A stretch of DNA of 64,000 bases from Duganella sacchari (GTDB taxonomy: Bacteria; Pseudomonadota; Gammaproteobacteria; Burkholderiales; Burkholderiaceae_D). A program made the translations under genes and the position numbers. Shown piece after piece: positions 44,635-53,581 of this stretch. The notes under the pieces are model-generated. The model was not told the origin of the DNA. It did not search any database and saw only the letters and a program-made list of their open reading frames with translations. Each line of letters starts with the position of its first letter. Position 1 is the stretch's first letter. The stretch spans positions 186,001 to 250,000 of the forward strand of contig NZ_FRCX01000004.1 in NCBI RefSeq assembly GCF_900143065.1, given 5' to 3'.

Positions 44635-44891
44635 GCTGATTCCTGTCTGTCTTGTATGGCATTAGTGTGCCACACGTCGAAGTCATCAGTCGCCCGGTTC
44701 AATCGGGATGCCAACCGTCTGGCTCGGCCATTGGTGACCGTGGGTCTGAATAAGCAAGGAATGTCCTACGCGGGCACAGGCTGCATGCCCTAGGTGTACC
44801 TGTCCAGAGCGCGCATCATGGCTACTCCCTGGCGTGTGCCGACAAGCGGCCTGCTAGTCCAGGAATACATTCACTTTCGGAGATACATATC

Positions 44892-45353
44892 ATGGCAAAC
44901 TCAAATCAAGGCAATCAGGGCCAAGGCAATCAAGGCAGCCAGGACAGCAAGCAATCCAAGCAAGGCGAACAGGGAGGTAAGAGCCAGCAGAGTGATACCA
45001 GCAACCGTGGTTTTGCTTCCATGGACCCTGAACGCCAGCGCGAGATTGCTGCCGAGGGCGGCCGTGCCGCCCATGCTTCCGGCAACGCGCATGAATTCAC
45101 GTCGGAAGAAGCGCGCGAAGCCGGTAGCCAAAGCCACAAGAACGACGGCAATCAGCAGAGCGGCAGTTCGAGCGGTTCGCGCAGCTCCAGCGGTGACAGT
45201 GGCAGCAGCAAACAATCCGGCGGCAGCGGTAGCAGCGGTAGTGGCACCGGCGGTAGCAGCGACAGCAAATCCGGTTCGTCCGGAAGCACGCGCGGCGGCA
45301 CCCCGGAACAACACGCAGAGGCAGGCCGTCAAAGCCATAAAAATGACAAATAA
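44892..45353 (+). CDS. KGG-motif stress-induced protein
   Basis: 153 residues of low complexity. The KGG-type repeat appears as RGFASMDPERQREIAAEGGRAAHASG and again as GTPEQHAEAGRQSHKNDK, joined by Ser/Gly-rich spacers. Related proteins (YciG/GsiB-like) are small hydrophilic stress or desiccation proteins. GGAG lies about 9 bases before the ATG. The 257 bases before it hold no gene I can support. Confidence 0.82.
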   Translation: MANSNQGNQGQGNQGSQDSKQSKQGEQGGKSQQSDTSNRGFASMDPERQREIAAEGGRAAHASGNAHEFTSEEAREAGSQSHKNDGNQQSGSSSGSRSSSGDSGSSKQSGGSGSSGSGTGGSSDSKSGSSGSTRGGTPEQHAEAGRQSHKNDK

Positions 45354-45372
45354 CCGCTGTTAGTCTCGGTTG

Positions 45373-45398
45373 AACGGCGGCCACAGGCCGCCGTTTTT
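45373..45398. terminator. Rho-independent terminator, bidirectional-type
   Basis: Stem AACGGCGGCC / GGCCGCCGTT with an ACA loop, then a T run. It lies between the KGG gene (plus) and the convergent LysR gene, whose last codon is in the T run, so it can serve either. Confidence 0.88.
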
Positions 45399-46299
45399 AC
45401 GTTTGGATGGCATCCAGCCCGGCCAACAGTGTGGTGGCAAAGGCGGTGATCAAGGGATCAGCCTCGCGCCGTGTCGCCATGCCGACGGTGGTCATCAAGC
45501 GGCCATGCGATAGCGTGATGAAACGTACACCCGGTGGTGCGGTCAGCTGCATGCATTCCGGCACAATGGCAATCCCCAGGCCTGCTGCAATCAGATTTAG
45601 CTGCGAGGACTTACGCGACAGCGCACGGGCTGGTTTGGGGAAGAAGCCCAGTTCCAGGCACAGGTTCGCCACCAGATAGCTCAGGCCACCACGGTCTTTG
45701 TGCGGTATCGAGATAAAAGCGTATTCGCTCAACTGCGCCAGGTCCACATTCTCCAGTGCCGCGAGCGGCGAGTGCTGCGGCACGGCCACCATCAATTTTT
45801 CACTGCCGATGTCCTGCACCTGGATGTGCGGATGGCGGCGCAAGGTGGGCAGGCGCACCAGCCCGATATCCGCGCGGCCTTCTTCAATTTCCAGTGTCTG
45901 ATTTTCCGACGGCAGCATGGAGACATCCAGCGTCACTCCGGCATGCACCTCCAGCGCTTGAGCCAGCGCGTTGCTGATGCGCGGTGTGAGGATCACCGAA
46001 CTTGAATGCTGCAAACGGATCACGCCTTGCGCACCTTTGCCCACGTGGCGTGCCTGCACCAGCGTGTCGTCGATATCTTCCAGGATGCGTTTGCCGCGTT
46101 CGAAAAACAGCTGGCCGGCCGGCGTCAGCTCGAACTGGCGGGCGTCGCGCGTGAGCAGCGGCGTTTGCAGCTCGTCTTCCAGCTCCTTGATCTGGCGGCT
46201 CAGCGCCGACTGGGCGATGTACAGCTTTTCGGCCGCGCGCGAGTAGCTGCCGGCCTCCACGATCTCTATAAAATATTTAAACTGTTTAAGCGAAATCAC
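45397..46299 (-). CDS. LysR-family transcriptional regulator
   Basis: 300 residues. The HTH (MISLKQFKYFIEIVEAGSYSRAAEKLYIAQSALSRQIKELE) and effector domain (VIRLQHSSSVILTPRISNAL, VGLVRLPTLRRHPHIQ) resemble the CbbR/BenM-like group. The target is not evident; the only divergent genes are a tiny membrane peptide and a DUF4105 protein. A T-N11-A palindrome lies 34-50 bases upstream of its start. Confidence 0.9.
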   Translation of the reverse strand: MISLKQFKYFIEIVEAGSYSRAAEKLYIAQSALSRQIKELEDELQTPLLTRDARQFELTPAGQLFFERGKRILEDIDDTLVQARHVGKGAQGVIRLQHSSSVILTPRISNALAQALEVHAGVTLDVSMLPSENQTLEIEEGRADIGLVRLPTLRRHPHIQVQDIGSEKLMVAVPQHSPLAALENVDLAQLSEYAFISIPHKDRGGLSYLVANLCLELGFFPKPARALSRKSSQLNLIAAGLGIAIVPECMQLTAPPGVRFITLSHGRLMTTVGMATRREADPLITAFATTLLAGLDAIQT

Positions 46300-46332
46300 C
46301 GTTATGCCGTTTCGAGATAGATGGCCGCCGTT

Positions 46333-46349
46333 TTTGATATTGGATCAAA
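46333..46349. promoter_or_regulatory. Candidate LysR box
   Basis: TTTGAT-ATTGG-ATCAAA inverted repeat, which contains T-N11-A (46335-46347). It lies 34 bases before the LysR start and about 53 before the small peptide gene. Its 5-base spacer rules out an FNR box. Confidence 0.45.
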
Positions 46350-46401
46350 TCCGGCCCGGCCGTTAAAGTGAAGTGTCTCTTCTTCATATACGGAACCTGC
46401 C

Positions 46402-46515
46402 ATGTTGGGAATGATCGGTGTACTGGGCGTGATCGGCGTGGTGCTGAGTATTGCAGTAAAAATCATCTGCGTCCAGATCGGACGTGCCGGCGGAGTCGAC
46501 GACCGGGAGGATTAG
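46402..46515 (+). CDS. Small membrane peptide, 37 residues
   Basis: An ATG-initiated frame too short for routine calling. It encodes MLGMIGVLGVIGVVLSIAVK, a hydrophobic helix, then IICVQIGRAGGVDDRED. It ends 16 bases before the DUF4105 gene. No clear Shine-Dalgarno; codon use is normal. Plausible but unproven. Confidence 0.35.
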   Translation: MLGMIGVLGVIGVVLSIAVKIICVQIGRAGGVDDRED

Positions 46516-46531
46516 GCCTCATAATGAGGGC

Positions 46532-47503
46532 ATGACTAAACGATATGTCGTTTTCGCCCTCATGCTACTTGGCTCACTGATCGTTGCGGCATTGGCCGCA
46601 TGGGGTACAGGCGCGCTGTGGTTCCAGCTGCCCGCGATCCATACCACCAGCGCCATCTTGCGCAAGCTGGCGCTGGCGGTATGGATCGCGGGCAGTCTGG
46701 CGGCCCTGGTTTTTCTGTGGCGGCGTAGCTGGCTGCCGCCTGCTGTCTGGCTGGTGGCGCTGCTGGCCATGATGGGCTGGTGGAGTACCATCAAGCCGTC
46801 CCACAATCGCCTGTGGGCGGACGATGTCGCCCGCATGGTGACCGGCACGGTGGACGGCAGCATCGTCACGCTGGACCTGGTGCGCAATTTTGACTGGCGC
46901 ACGGATGACGACTATACGGTCCGCTGGGAGCCGCGCCAGTACGACCTGAATCAGCTGCGCTCCGTGGATGTGGCTCTGTCTTACTGGATGGGGCCTGCGA
47001 TTGCCCATACGCTGGTGTCGTTCGGCTTTGCGGACGGACGCTATCTGACCTTCTCCATCGAGATCCGCAAGGAGCGCGGCGAAAGCTTTGATGCGCTGGC
47101 GGGCTTCTTCAAACGCTATGAAACAGTGCTGATCGCCGCCGATGAACGCGACATCCTGCGCGTGCGTACCAATGTGCGCGGCGAGGATATGTGGCTGTAC
47201 CGGCTCCGGATGCCGCCGGAGATGATGCGTTCCCTGTTCCTTGCATACCTGGACGAAGGGGAGCAGCTCAAACGTGAGCCGCGTTTCTACGATACGCTGA
47301 CCGCCAACTGCACCACCATCGTCTATCAGATGGCCAAGCGGATTTCACCAGGGCTGCCGCTGGACTGGCGCTTGCTGGCTTCCGGCTATCTGGGCGATTA
47401 TCTGAAAGAGATTGGCGCGCTGGCCGGGCCAGGGCAGCACATCACCGACAAGGCCCGTGCCGCCGGCACAGCGCAGAACTTCTCAGACCGTATCCGTCAC
47501 TGA
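46532..47503 (+). CDS. DUF4105 membrane protein
   Basis: 323 residues. About three membrane helices in the first 110 residues (MTKRYVVFALMLLGSLIVAALAAWG...LVALLAMMGWW), then a DUF4105/Lnb-like periplasmic cysteine-peptidase-like domain with YWMGPAIAHTLVSFGFADGRYLTFSIEIRKERGE and the Cys in LTANCTTIVYQMAKR. A Cys-His pair is expected in this family. AGGG precedes the ATG at 46532. Its 3' end overlaps the ligase gene on the opposite strand by 21 bases. Confidence 0.8.
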   Translation: MTKRYVVFALMLLGSLIVAALAAWGTGALWFQLPAIHTTSAILRKLALAVWIAGSLAALVFLWRRSWLPPAVWLVALLAMMGWWSTIKPSHNRLWADDVARMVTGTVDGSIVTLDLVRNFDWRTDDDYTVRWEPRQYDLNQLRSVDVALSYWMGPAIAHTLVSFGFADGRYLTFSIEIRKERGESFDALAGFFKRYETVLIAADERDILRVRTNVRGEDMWLYRLRMPPEMMRSLFLAYLDEGEQLKREPRFYDTLTANCTTIVYQMAKRISPGLPLDWRLLASGYLGDYLKEIGALAGPGQHITDKARAAGTAQNFSDRIRH

Positions 47504-49012
47504 CGCCATTTGCCGGAGCTGGTGCTTGAGGATTTTGCCGCTGGCCGCAGCGGGCAGAGTGGCCATGGCGATGATACGCGCCGGGCGTTTGTACGGCGCC
47601 AGCTGGCTGGCCGCATAACGCAGCAACTCGTCCGTGCTGACGGTGTGCTGCGGGGCCAGCTCCACATACGCCACCACCTCTTCGTCGCCATCTCCAAGAC
47701 TGCGGCCGACGACAGCCGATTGCGTGACGGCGGCATGAGCGTTCAACACAGTCTCCACTTCCAGCGGATAGACGTTGAAACCGGCGCGGATAATCAGCTC
47801 CTTGGTACGGCCGACGATGAACAGCGCGCCGTCGGCATCCTGGCGTACCATGTCGCCGGTATTCAGCCAGCCGTCGGCATCGATCACGGCGGCGGTCAAT
47901 TCGGGTTGTCTGTAGTAGCCGCGCATGACGTTGGGGCCGCGTATCCACAGCTCGCCGGCTTCGCCGCCCGTCACGCGCACTTCGACGCCGGGAATGGCGT
48001 GGCCGACCGAGGTATCGCCGCGCGGCTGGTCGAGACGGGTCTGGCTCACGGTGGGCGCGGCTTCGGTGAGGCCGTAGCCATTGTGCAGTGGCAGGCCAAG
48101 CAGCTGTTCAACCTGCGTTTTCAATGACGGCGGCAGCGGCGATCCGCCCGCGTAGGCAAAGCGCAACTGCGTCTCGAGTTTTTGCGGTGTGCCGCCCAGC
48201 TGTTCCAGCAGGCGCGCATACATGGCGGGAACGCCCTGTACGATCGTCAGGCGGTGTGCCTGCAAGGCATGCAGCAGTCCATCAGGCGTAAAGCGCGGCG
48301 CCAGATACAGGCAGGCTCCCGCATATAAAGTCCCCAGCATGACCGATGTCAGTCCGTAGACGTGGGTAATCGGCAGCACGCCATAGGCGCGGTCGGACGG
48401 CGTCAGGCCGCGCAGCGTGCTGGAGACGGCGGCGATGAACAGCAGATTGCGGTGGGTGAGCATCACGCCTTTGGGATTGCCGGTGGTGCCAGTCGTGTAA
48501 AGCAGCGCGGCGACCTGCCCGCTGCTTGCATCCACGGGCTCCGGCGTGCAATCGGCATTCAATGCGCCCAGCATCCAGGTGCCGAGCGGGGTATCGACGG
48601 CGACAGCCGCATTGTGCCTGGCATGGGCGGCGGTCTCCGGCGAGGCGGGCGAGGCGAGGTAGATCGCCAGCCGGGCGTCGCTATGACGCAGCACAACTTC
48701 CACTTCGCGCGGCGACAGGCGGCCGTTGATGTGGACCAGCCATGCGTCCACGGCGGCCGCTGCAAAACTCAGCACCACTTGCGCGACGCAGTTTTCACCG
48801 ACCACGGCCAGCCGGTCTCCGGGCCGAAGTTGCCAGCCACGCAGCTTGGCGGCCGTGTCGTCGATGGCGTTTGCCAGTTCGGCGTAGGTCCAGTGGCGTT
48901 GGCCGTCGTGCAGCACGGGCGCTTGCGGGGAGTGCGCGGCCCAGCGGCGCGGAATGTCGGAAATACGGGCGGGCAGGGATGCCAGCAGTTCAGCGGTGTT
49001 GAGGGTCTTCAT
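47483..49012 (-). CDS. AMP-binding acyl-CoA ligase-like enzyme
   Basis: 509 residues. P-loop-like YTTGTTGNPKGVMLTH, then GYGLTEAAPTVS, and the C-terminal INTGDM and GRTKELIIRAGFNVYPLEVE with the catalytic Lys region PAAASGKILKHQL. Activates a carboxylic acid as acyl-AMP then acyl-CoA; the substrate cannot be read. The closest styles are medium-chain or malonyl-CoA-synthetase-like. It ends opposite the DUF4105 gene. Confidence 0.85.
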   Translation of the reverse strand: MKTLNTAELLASLPARISDIPRRWAAHSPQAPVLHDGQRHWTYAELANAIDDTAAKLRGWQLRPGDRLAVVGENCVAQVVLSFAAAAVDAWLVHINGRLSPREVEVVLRHSDARLAIYLASPASPETAAHARHNAAVAVDTPLGTWMLGALNADCTPEPVDASSGQVAALLYTTGTTGNPKGVMLTHRNLLFIAAVSSTLRGLTPSDRAYGVLPITHVYGLTSVMLGTLYAGACLYLAPRFTPDGLLHALQAHRLTIVQGVPAMYARLLEQLGGTPQKLETQLRFAYAGGSPLPPSLKTQVEQLLGLPLHNGYGLTEAAPTVSQTRLDQPRGDTSVGHAIPGVEVRVTGGEAGELWIRGPNVMRGYYRQPELTAAVIDADGWLNTGDMVRQDADGALFIVGRTKELIIRAGFNVYPLEVETVLNAHAAVTQSAVVGRSLGDGDEEVVAYVELAPQHTVSTDELLRYAASQLAPYKRPARIIAMATLPAAASGKILKHQLRQMASVTDTV

Positions 49013-49046
49013 TACCGCGCATTGTGGCCGATACGGCCGGCGGCGA

Positions 49047-49373
49047 TCAAGCCTTGATGTTGATCAGGGTGCCGATATTCTGGTCTGCGGCCTGTACCAC
49101 CTTGGCCGACAGGTTGAATTGCGCCTTGTAGACCAGTGAATTGGTGGTTTCGGTGGCCAGATTGGTGGCGCTGGGGGCATCCACCTTGAGCAACTCCTGG
49201 CCGCGCGTTGAAATCGAGACGCCCGTGCCGGCTGGCGTGTTTTCCGCAAACGTCGCCTGTTGGGGCTGGAAGCCCTGGGTGCCGATGTTGGCGATCGCGT
49301 GCGCGCTATTGCCCAACGCGCGTTCAGCGGCGTTGAGACCGGTAACTCCAGAGCTAAGTGCGGCGATGGCCAT
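49047..49373 (-). CDS. Flagellar rod/hook-like small protein
   Basis: 108 residues. N-terminus MAIAALSSGVTGLNAAERALGNSAHAIANIGTQGF and C-terminus NLSAKVVQAADQNIGTLINIKA are the two helices typical of flagellar basal-body rod proteins (FlgB/FlgC/FlgF/G). The middle is very short and the gene stands alone, so it is FlgC-like rather than a rod component proven by context. Confidence 0.65.
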   Translation of the reverse strand: MAIAALSSGVTGLNAAERALGNSAHAIANIGTQGFQPQQATFAENTPAGTGVSISTRGQELLKVDAPSATNLATETTNSLVYKAQFNLSAKVVQAADQNIGTLINIKA

Positions 49374-49577
49374 GTTCGTTATTTCCCTTCGGTAATATCT
49401 GTAGTGTACTCCGATGCGGGCTGAAATGCACGGATTGATTAAATTTTAGGCGAGCGGCTGTTGTAACTTTCCGGATAGCTCACACTTTACGATTTGAAAC
49501 GTTTCCCATAAGAATTGTTTTTGTGCTACCCTTGCGCGCTTTATTGTTCATAAAAAACGCAATGTGGGGAAAAGTGA

Positions 49578-51209
49578 ATGGCTTTGTTTGATTTTCTAGA
49601 AAAAGAACGCACCGTTGCCGGTGCAGGTTTTAACCGTTGGCTGGTGCCGCCGGCGGCGCTGGCAATCCATCTGTGCATCGGCATGGCGTATGGTTTTTCG
49701 GTGTTCTGGCTGCCGCTGTCCAAGGCGCTGGGCATCAAGGAATCGATTGCCTGCGCGGCTGATATCGGCCTGCTAGAACGCATCTTCTCGGCTACCTGCG
49801 ACTGGCAGATTTCCATGCTGGGCTGGATGTACACCATGTTCTTCGTGTTCCTGGGCCTGGCCGCATGGCTGTTCGGCGGCTGGCTGGAGCACGCTGGTCC
49901 GCGCAAGGCCGGCGTGGTGTCGGCCGTGTGCTGGTGCGGCGGCCTGGTGATCTCGGCGCTGGGCGTGTACCAGCATCAGATCTGGCTGATGTGGCTGGGT
50001 TCGGGCGTGATCGGTGGTATCGGCCTGGGTCTGGGCTATATTTCGCCGGTATCGACGCTGATCAAATGGTTCCCTGACCGTCGCGGCATGGCGACCGGCA
50101 TGGCGATCATGGGCTTCGGCGGCGGCGCCGTGATTGGCGCGCCGCTCGCGGACAAGCTGATGAAGTATTTCGCCACCCCGGCTTCTGTCGGCGTGTGGGA
50201 AACCTTCCTGGTGATGGCCGCCATCTACTTTGTCTTCATGATCGCTGGCGCGCTGGCTTACCGCGTGCCGCAGGCCGGCTGGAAACCGGAAGGCTGGACG
50301 CCACCGGTGGCCAAGGCCAATGGCATGATTACCAACCGCCACGTGCACGCCAGCAAGGTGTGGGGCATTCCGCAATTCTGGCTGGTCTGGCTGGTACTGT
50401 GCCTGAACGTTACTGCCGGTATCGGCATTCTGGGCATGGCGTCGCCGCTGCTGCAAGAGATCTTTGGCGGCCAGTTGCTTGGCGTCGCCAAAACCTTCAA
50501 TGAGCTGGACGCGGGCGAGAAGGCCAAGATTGCATCGATTGCCGCCGGCTTTGCGGGCTTGCTGTCGCTGTTCAATATCTGCGGCCGCTTCGTGTGGGCC
50601 TCGTGCTCGGACTTCCTGGGCCGCAAGGCGACTTACAGCATCTTCTTCGTGCTGGGCATTGCGCTGTATGGCGCGATTCCATCGATGGCGCATAGCGGCA
50701 ATCTGCAGCTGTTCGTGGCGTTCTTCTGCATCATCCTGTCGATGTATGGCGGTGGCTTTGCGACGGTGCCGGCTTACCTGGCCGACCTGTTCGGTACCCA
50801 GATGGTGGGCGCGATCCACGGCCGCCTGTTGACCGCCTGGGCCGCCGCCGGCGTGTTTGGTCCTATCCTGATCGGCTATCTGCGCGAGTATCAGCTGGCC
50901 CATGGCGTGGCAAAAGCGCAAGCCTACGATATCACCATGTACGTGCTGGCTGCCCTGCTGGTGGTTGGCCTGATCTGCAACCTGCTGGTACGCCCGGTGG
51001 CAGACAAGCACTTCATGACCGAAGCGGAACTGGCTGCCGAGAAGAAACTGGCGCATGAGCGTGATGTCGCTGCGCTCAACAGCACGACGGTGGCGTCGAA
51101 TGGCAAGACCAGCCCGCTGGCGGTGGTCTTCGGCTGGCTGGCGGTGGGCATCCCGCTGGCCATCGGCATTGCCCTGACGGTGCAGAAAGCTGCTGTGCTG
51201 TTTAAATAA
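49578..51209 (+). CDS. OFA-family MFS transporter (oxalate/formate-like)
   Basis: 543 residues, twelve helices. N-terminal MAYGFSVFWLPLSKALGI, then IGGIGLGLGYISPVSTLIKWFPDRRGMATG, and later GGGFATVPAYLADLFGTQMVGAIHGRLLTAWAAAGVFGP. These are OFA (oxalate:formate antiporter) signatures. The extra segment of about 40 residues between helices one and two is longer than the usual form. Substrate is unknown. AAGTGA-type ribosome site, ATG at 49578. Confidence 0.87.
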   Translation: MALFDFLEKERTVAGAGFNRWLVPPAALAIHLCIGMAYGFSVFWLPLSKALGIKESIACAADIGLLERIFSATCDWQISMLGWMYTMFFVFLGLAAWLFGGWLEHAGPRKAGVVSAVCWCGGLVISALGVYQHQIWLMWLGSGVIGGIGLGLGYISPVSTLIKWFPDRRGMATGMAIMGFGGGAVIGAPLADKLMKYFATPASVGVWETFLVMAAIYFVFMIAGALAYRVPQAGWKPEGWTPPVAKANGMITNRHVHASKVWGIPQFWLVWLVLCLNVTAGIGILGMASPLLQEIFGGQLLGVAKTFNELDAGEKAKIASIAAGFAGLLSLFNICGRFVWASCSDFLGRKATYSIFFVLGIALYGAIPSMAHSGNLQLFVAFFCIILSMYGGGFATVPAYLADLFGTQMVGAIHGRLLTAWAAAGVFGPILIGYLREYQLAHGVAKAQAYDITMYVLAALLVVGLICNLLVRPVADKHFMTEAELAAEKKLAHERDVAALNSTTVASNGKTSPLAVVFGWLAVGIPLAIGIALTVQKAAVLFK

Positions 51210-51232
51210 ACCGCAGTTGTAGCTTGTTCCGA

Positions 51233-51261
51233 CGGGGCCGCTTTGAAGCGGCCCCGTTTTT
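51233..51261 (+). terminator. Rho-independent terminator after OFA transporter
   Basis: Perfect stem CGGGGCCGCTT / AAGCGGCCCCG, then a T run. 23 bases after the transporter stop. Confidence 0.92.
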
Positions 51262-51345
51262 ATTTGCCTGCCTAGGAATGTGGGAAGGGATGGTGTAGGA
51301 ATTGTCTGGATACAGACGGATCGGCGTCGAATGGCCCCGGCATGT

Positions 51346-51359
51346 TTGATGCAGATCAA
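51346..51359. promoter_or_regulatory. FNR/Anr box upstream of phasin
   Basis: TTGAT-GCAG-ATCAA, a perfect match to the FNR/Anr consensus TTGATNNNNATCAA. Spaced about 22 bases from a TAGCCT -10-like hexamer, as expected for a class II activator site at -41.5. It lies about 107 bases before the phasin ATG. Confidence 0.6.
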
Positions 51360-51465
51360 ACGAATCGTGTGGCGCTAACGTAGCCTTGGTGTTCGCACCG
51401 CACGCGCGGTGTCGAATCTGTTGGACAAATTCCCCTGCCATTTCTCTTTCACTTTAGAGGTAAGT

Positions 51466-52092
51466 ATGTATCCATTTTCTCAGTCTGTTACCCCAGCAGC
51501 AAAAAACCATCTGGAAGCGCAACTGTCGTTCTTTAATGACATGTCAAAGTCGCTGTTTCATACGGTTCAGCAATACAGCGATCTGAATCTGCAACTGGCC
51601 CAAACCCTGCTGGAAGAGGGGACGCAGGTCGGCCAGACCATCATCACGTCGCACCGGCCAACCGAAGCACTGGCCGCCGCCGCCGCCCATGCCCAGCCGG
51701 CAGCGGAAAAACTGCGCGCCTACCAGCAACATTTGTCGCGCATTGCCGCCGATACGCATGTTGACCTGTCCAAAGTCGCCGAAGAGCACATACAGGAAAC
51801 CAGCCGCACGGCGAAAGCACTGGCGGAGGAAGTCGCCCGTGTGACGTCGGAAGAAACGGCAAAGACCCTGCGCAACCATCAGGATGCGGTCGAAAAATTC
51901 AGTGATCCTTTCTCCGTCGGTAATGGCGCCCGCTATGGTCGCGGCAATGAGAGCCGTGGCAGCCAGACCATGCAAAGTGCTACCAACGGCACGGACGGCC
52001 GTGATGGCGGTAATGTCCAAGGTGGCCACGCCGTGCCGCCGCAGGCCGCCGCGCAGGGTAGCAAGCAGCCAACGGCCCGCAAGGAGCCTTGA
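51466..52092 (+). CDS. Phasin-family protein
   Basis: 208 residues. The first about 130 residues are amphipathic helix with heptad-like Leu/Ala spacing (FFNDMSKSLFHTVQQYSDLNLQLAQTLLEEG), the phasin_2 style; the tail is Gly/Asn/Ser/Gln-rich and disordered. Phasins coat polyhydroxybutyrate granules. Start at 51466 (MYPFSQSVTPAA) is preceded by GAGG; the longer frame from 51409 is not supported. No pha genes adjoin. Confidence 0.8.
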   Translation: MYPFSQSVTPAAKNHLEAQLSFFNDMSKSLFHTVQQYSDLNLQLAQTLLEEGTQVGQTIITSHRPTEALAAAAAHAQPAAEKLRAYQQHLSRIAADTHVDLSKVAEEHIQETSRTAKALAEEVARVTSEETAKTLRNHQDAVEKFSDPFSVGNGARYGRGNESRGSQTMQSATNGTDGRDGGNVQGGHAVPPQAAAQGSKQPTARKEP

Positions 52093-52121
52093 GCAGCCCT
52101 GTTACTGATCAAGGGTTGACG

Positions 52122-52164
52122 TGCCGTGCGAGGGAAGCGAGGTCCCTCGTGCGGCATTTTTTTT
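52122..52164 (+). terminator. Rho-independent terminator after phasin
   Basis: Long stem (about 14 bp with two G-U pairs) TGCCGTGCGAGGGA / TCCCTCGTGCGGCA, then T8. Starts 29 bases after the phasin stop. Confidence 0.93.
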
Positions 52165-52214
52165 GTCCTTGGATTATCATGCTCAGCCTGTACTGAGCTG
52201 TTTGGAGATAAACA

Positions 52215-52673
52215 ATGACAACCTCAAGCGCCGCGCAAACTGAGTCGCTGCATATCGTCTGCCCCCATTGCGACGCGGTCAACCGCGTACCCGCCGCCAG
52301 GCTGTCGGCCGAGCCGGTGTGCGGCAAGTGCCAGAAAGCCTTGTTCACCGGGGCGCCGGTGGACCTGAGCAGTGCACGCTTCCTCAAGCATATCGAACGT
52401 AGCGATATCCCCGTGCTGGTGGATTTCTGGGCGCCATGGTGCGGACCGTGCCGTACCATGGCGCCGTTTTATGCGCAAGCGGCGCAACGGCTGGAGCCGC
52501 AGTTCCGTGTGGTGAAGGTCGATACGGAGCAGGCCCAGGATCTGGCAGCGCGTTATGCGATCCGCAGCATTCCGACGCTGGCCCTGTTTAAGGGCGGCCG
52601 CGAAATTGCGCGCCAGCCGGGCGCGATGGATGCATCCAATATCATCGCCTGGGCGACGCAGAATATGCGCTAG
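52215..52673 (+). CDS. trxC: Thioredoxin 2
   Basis: 152 residues. Zinc-binding Cys pairs C16/C19 and C36/C39 at the N-terminus, then the WCGPC active site with C76 and C79 and the cis-Pro loop SIPTLALFKGG. TrxC-type, a cytoplasmic oxidative-stress thioredoxin. Ends 4 bases inside the mdcH gene on the other strand. Confidence 0.93.
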   Translation: MTTSSAAQTESLHIVCPHCDAVNRVPAARLSAEPVCGKCQKALFTGAPVDLSSARFLKHIERSDIPVLVDFWAPWCGPCRTMAPFYAQAAQRLEPQFRVVKVDTEQAQDLAARYAIRSIPTLALFKGGREIARQPGAMDASNIIAWATQNMR

Positions 52674-53581
52674 GTGTCGAGTGCGCGGTCCAGCCATTTG
52701 CCGATGCCGTCCAGCGTACGGAAGTCCGCGACCGAACGCGTGGCGATCTGCGGATGACGGTTCTGCAGCATTTTCGATAGCGCGCCGCCGGGGCCAAGTT
52801 CCAGCGCGGCCGTGATGCCCGCTTCGGCTGCTGCATCCATGCAGGATAGCCAGCGGATTTTTTCTGCGAGCTGGCGCGAGAGGGTGTCGATGGCCGCGGC
52901 GCGCGTGCTGACTGGCGCAGCGCTGATCCCCGCTATCACCGGGGCTTGCATCGCCTGAAATGCGGCTGCGTCGAGCGCTGCGGCAAATGGCGATACCGCG
53001 TCCTGCATATACGGCGTATGCGACGCCACGGCCACCGGCAGCCGTTTGCTACGCGCGCCTGACGCTTCAATTGCCTGCTGCAGCGCGTCTGCCTGCGCAT
53101 CAGGCCCGCCGGTGATGCAGCTGTCTTCGCCCGTTTCTATGCTGACGTGATAGCCGTAAGCGGCAGCCAGTGTGCTGGCGCTGGTCAGCGGCAAGCCGCT
53201 GATGGTGACCAGCGCCTGTCCCGGCGCAGCTCGCTGGCAATCGTCCATCAGCTGTGCGCGTTGAGTGGCAAGTGCGATGGCCTGTGCTGGCGTGACCGCC
53301 CCCGCCACGCTGTAAGCCGAGAGCTCGCCGACGCTGTAACCTGCCACCAGCGCAGGCGGCGGTGCGATATCGCGGATGGCTTCCCACATGCCCAGCGTTG
53401 CGGCCACGATGAGTGGCTGAGCATTGCGGTTGGCGTAGATGTCGGCGCTGCTCATGGCGGCAATGCCAGGCAAGCTATCCAGCAGTGCCGATGCGGCAGG
53501 ACTGGTGCGCGCCAGATTGAACATGTCGGGATGCTGGTCGCCTTGTCCGGGGCACAGCAGCAGCAGGCGCGGATAGCTCAT
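52670..53581 (-). CDS. mdcH: Malonate decarboxylase epsilon subunit / malonyltransferase
   Basis: 303 residues, the malonyl-CoA:ACP transacylase fold with LCPGQGDQHPDM and the nucleophile Ser in VAGYSVGELSAYSVAGA. It loads malonyl from malonyl-CoA onto the MdcC carrier to start the catalytic cycle. Start chosen at 53581, where the ATG shares the ATGA with the mdcB stop. Last gene of the malonate operon. Confidence 0.9.
   Translation of the reverse strand: MSYPRLLLLCPGQGDQHPDMFNLARTSPAASALLDSLPGIAAMSSADIYANRNAQPLIVAATLGMWEAIRDIAPPPALVAGYSVGELSAYSVAGAVTPAQAIALATQRAQLMDDCQRAAPGQALVTISGLPLTSASTLAAAYGYHVSIETGEDSCITGGPDAQADALQQAIEASGARSKRLPVAVASHTPYMQDAVSPFAAALDAAAFQAMQAPVIAGISAAPVSTRAAAIDTLSRQLAEKIRWLSCMDAAAEAGITAALELGPGGALSKMLQNRHPQIATRSVADFRTLDGIGKWLDRALDT

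Noticed and set aside
46333..46349. TTTGAT-N5-ATCAAA as a second FNR box
   Set aside because: The spacer is 5 bases, while FNR/Anr sites need 4. It fits a LysR T-N11-A site better.
49578..51209. OFA transporter as an oxalate-formate exchanger
   Set aside because: Family membership is clear but no oxalate genes (oxc, frc) are present in the window, so the substrate is left open.
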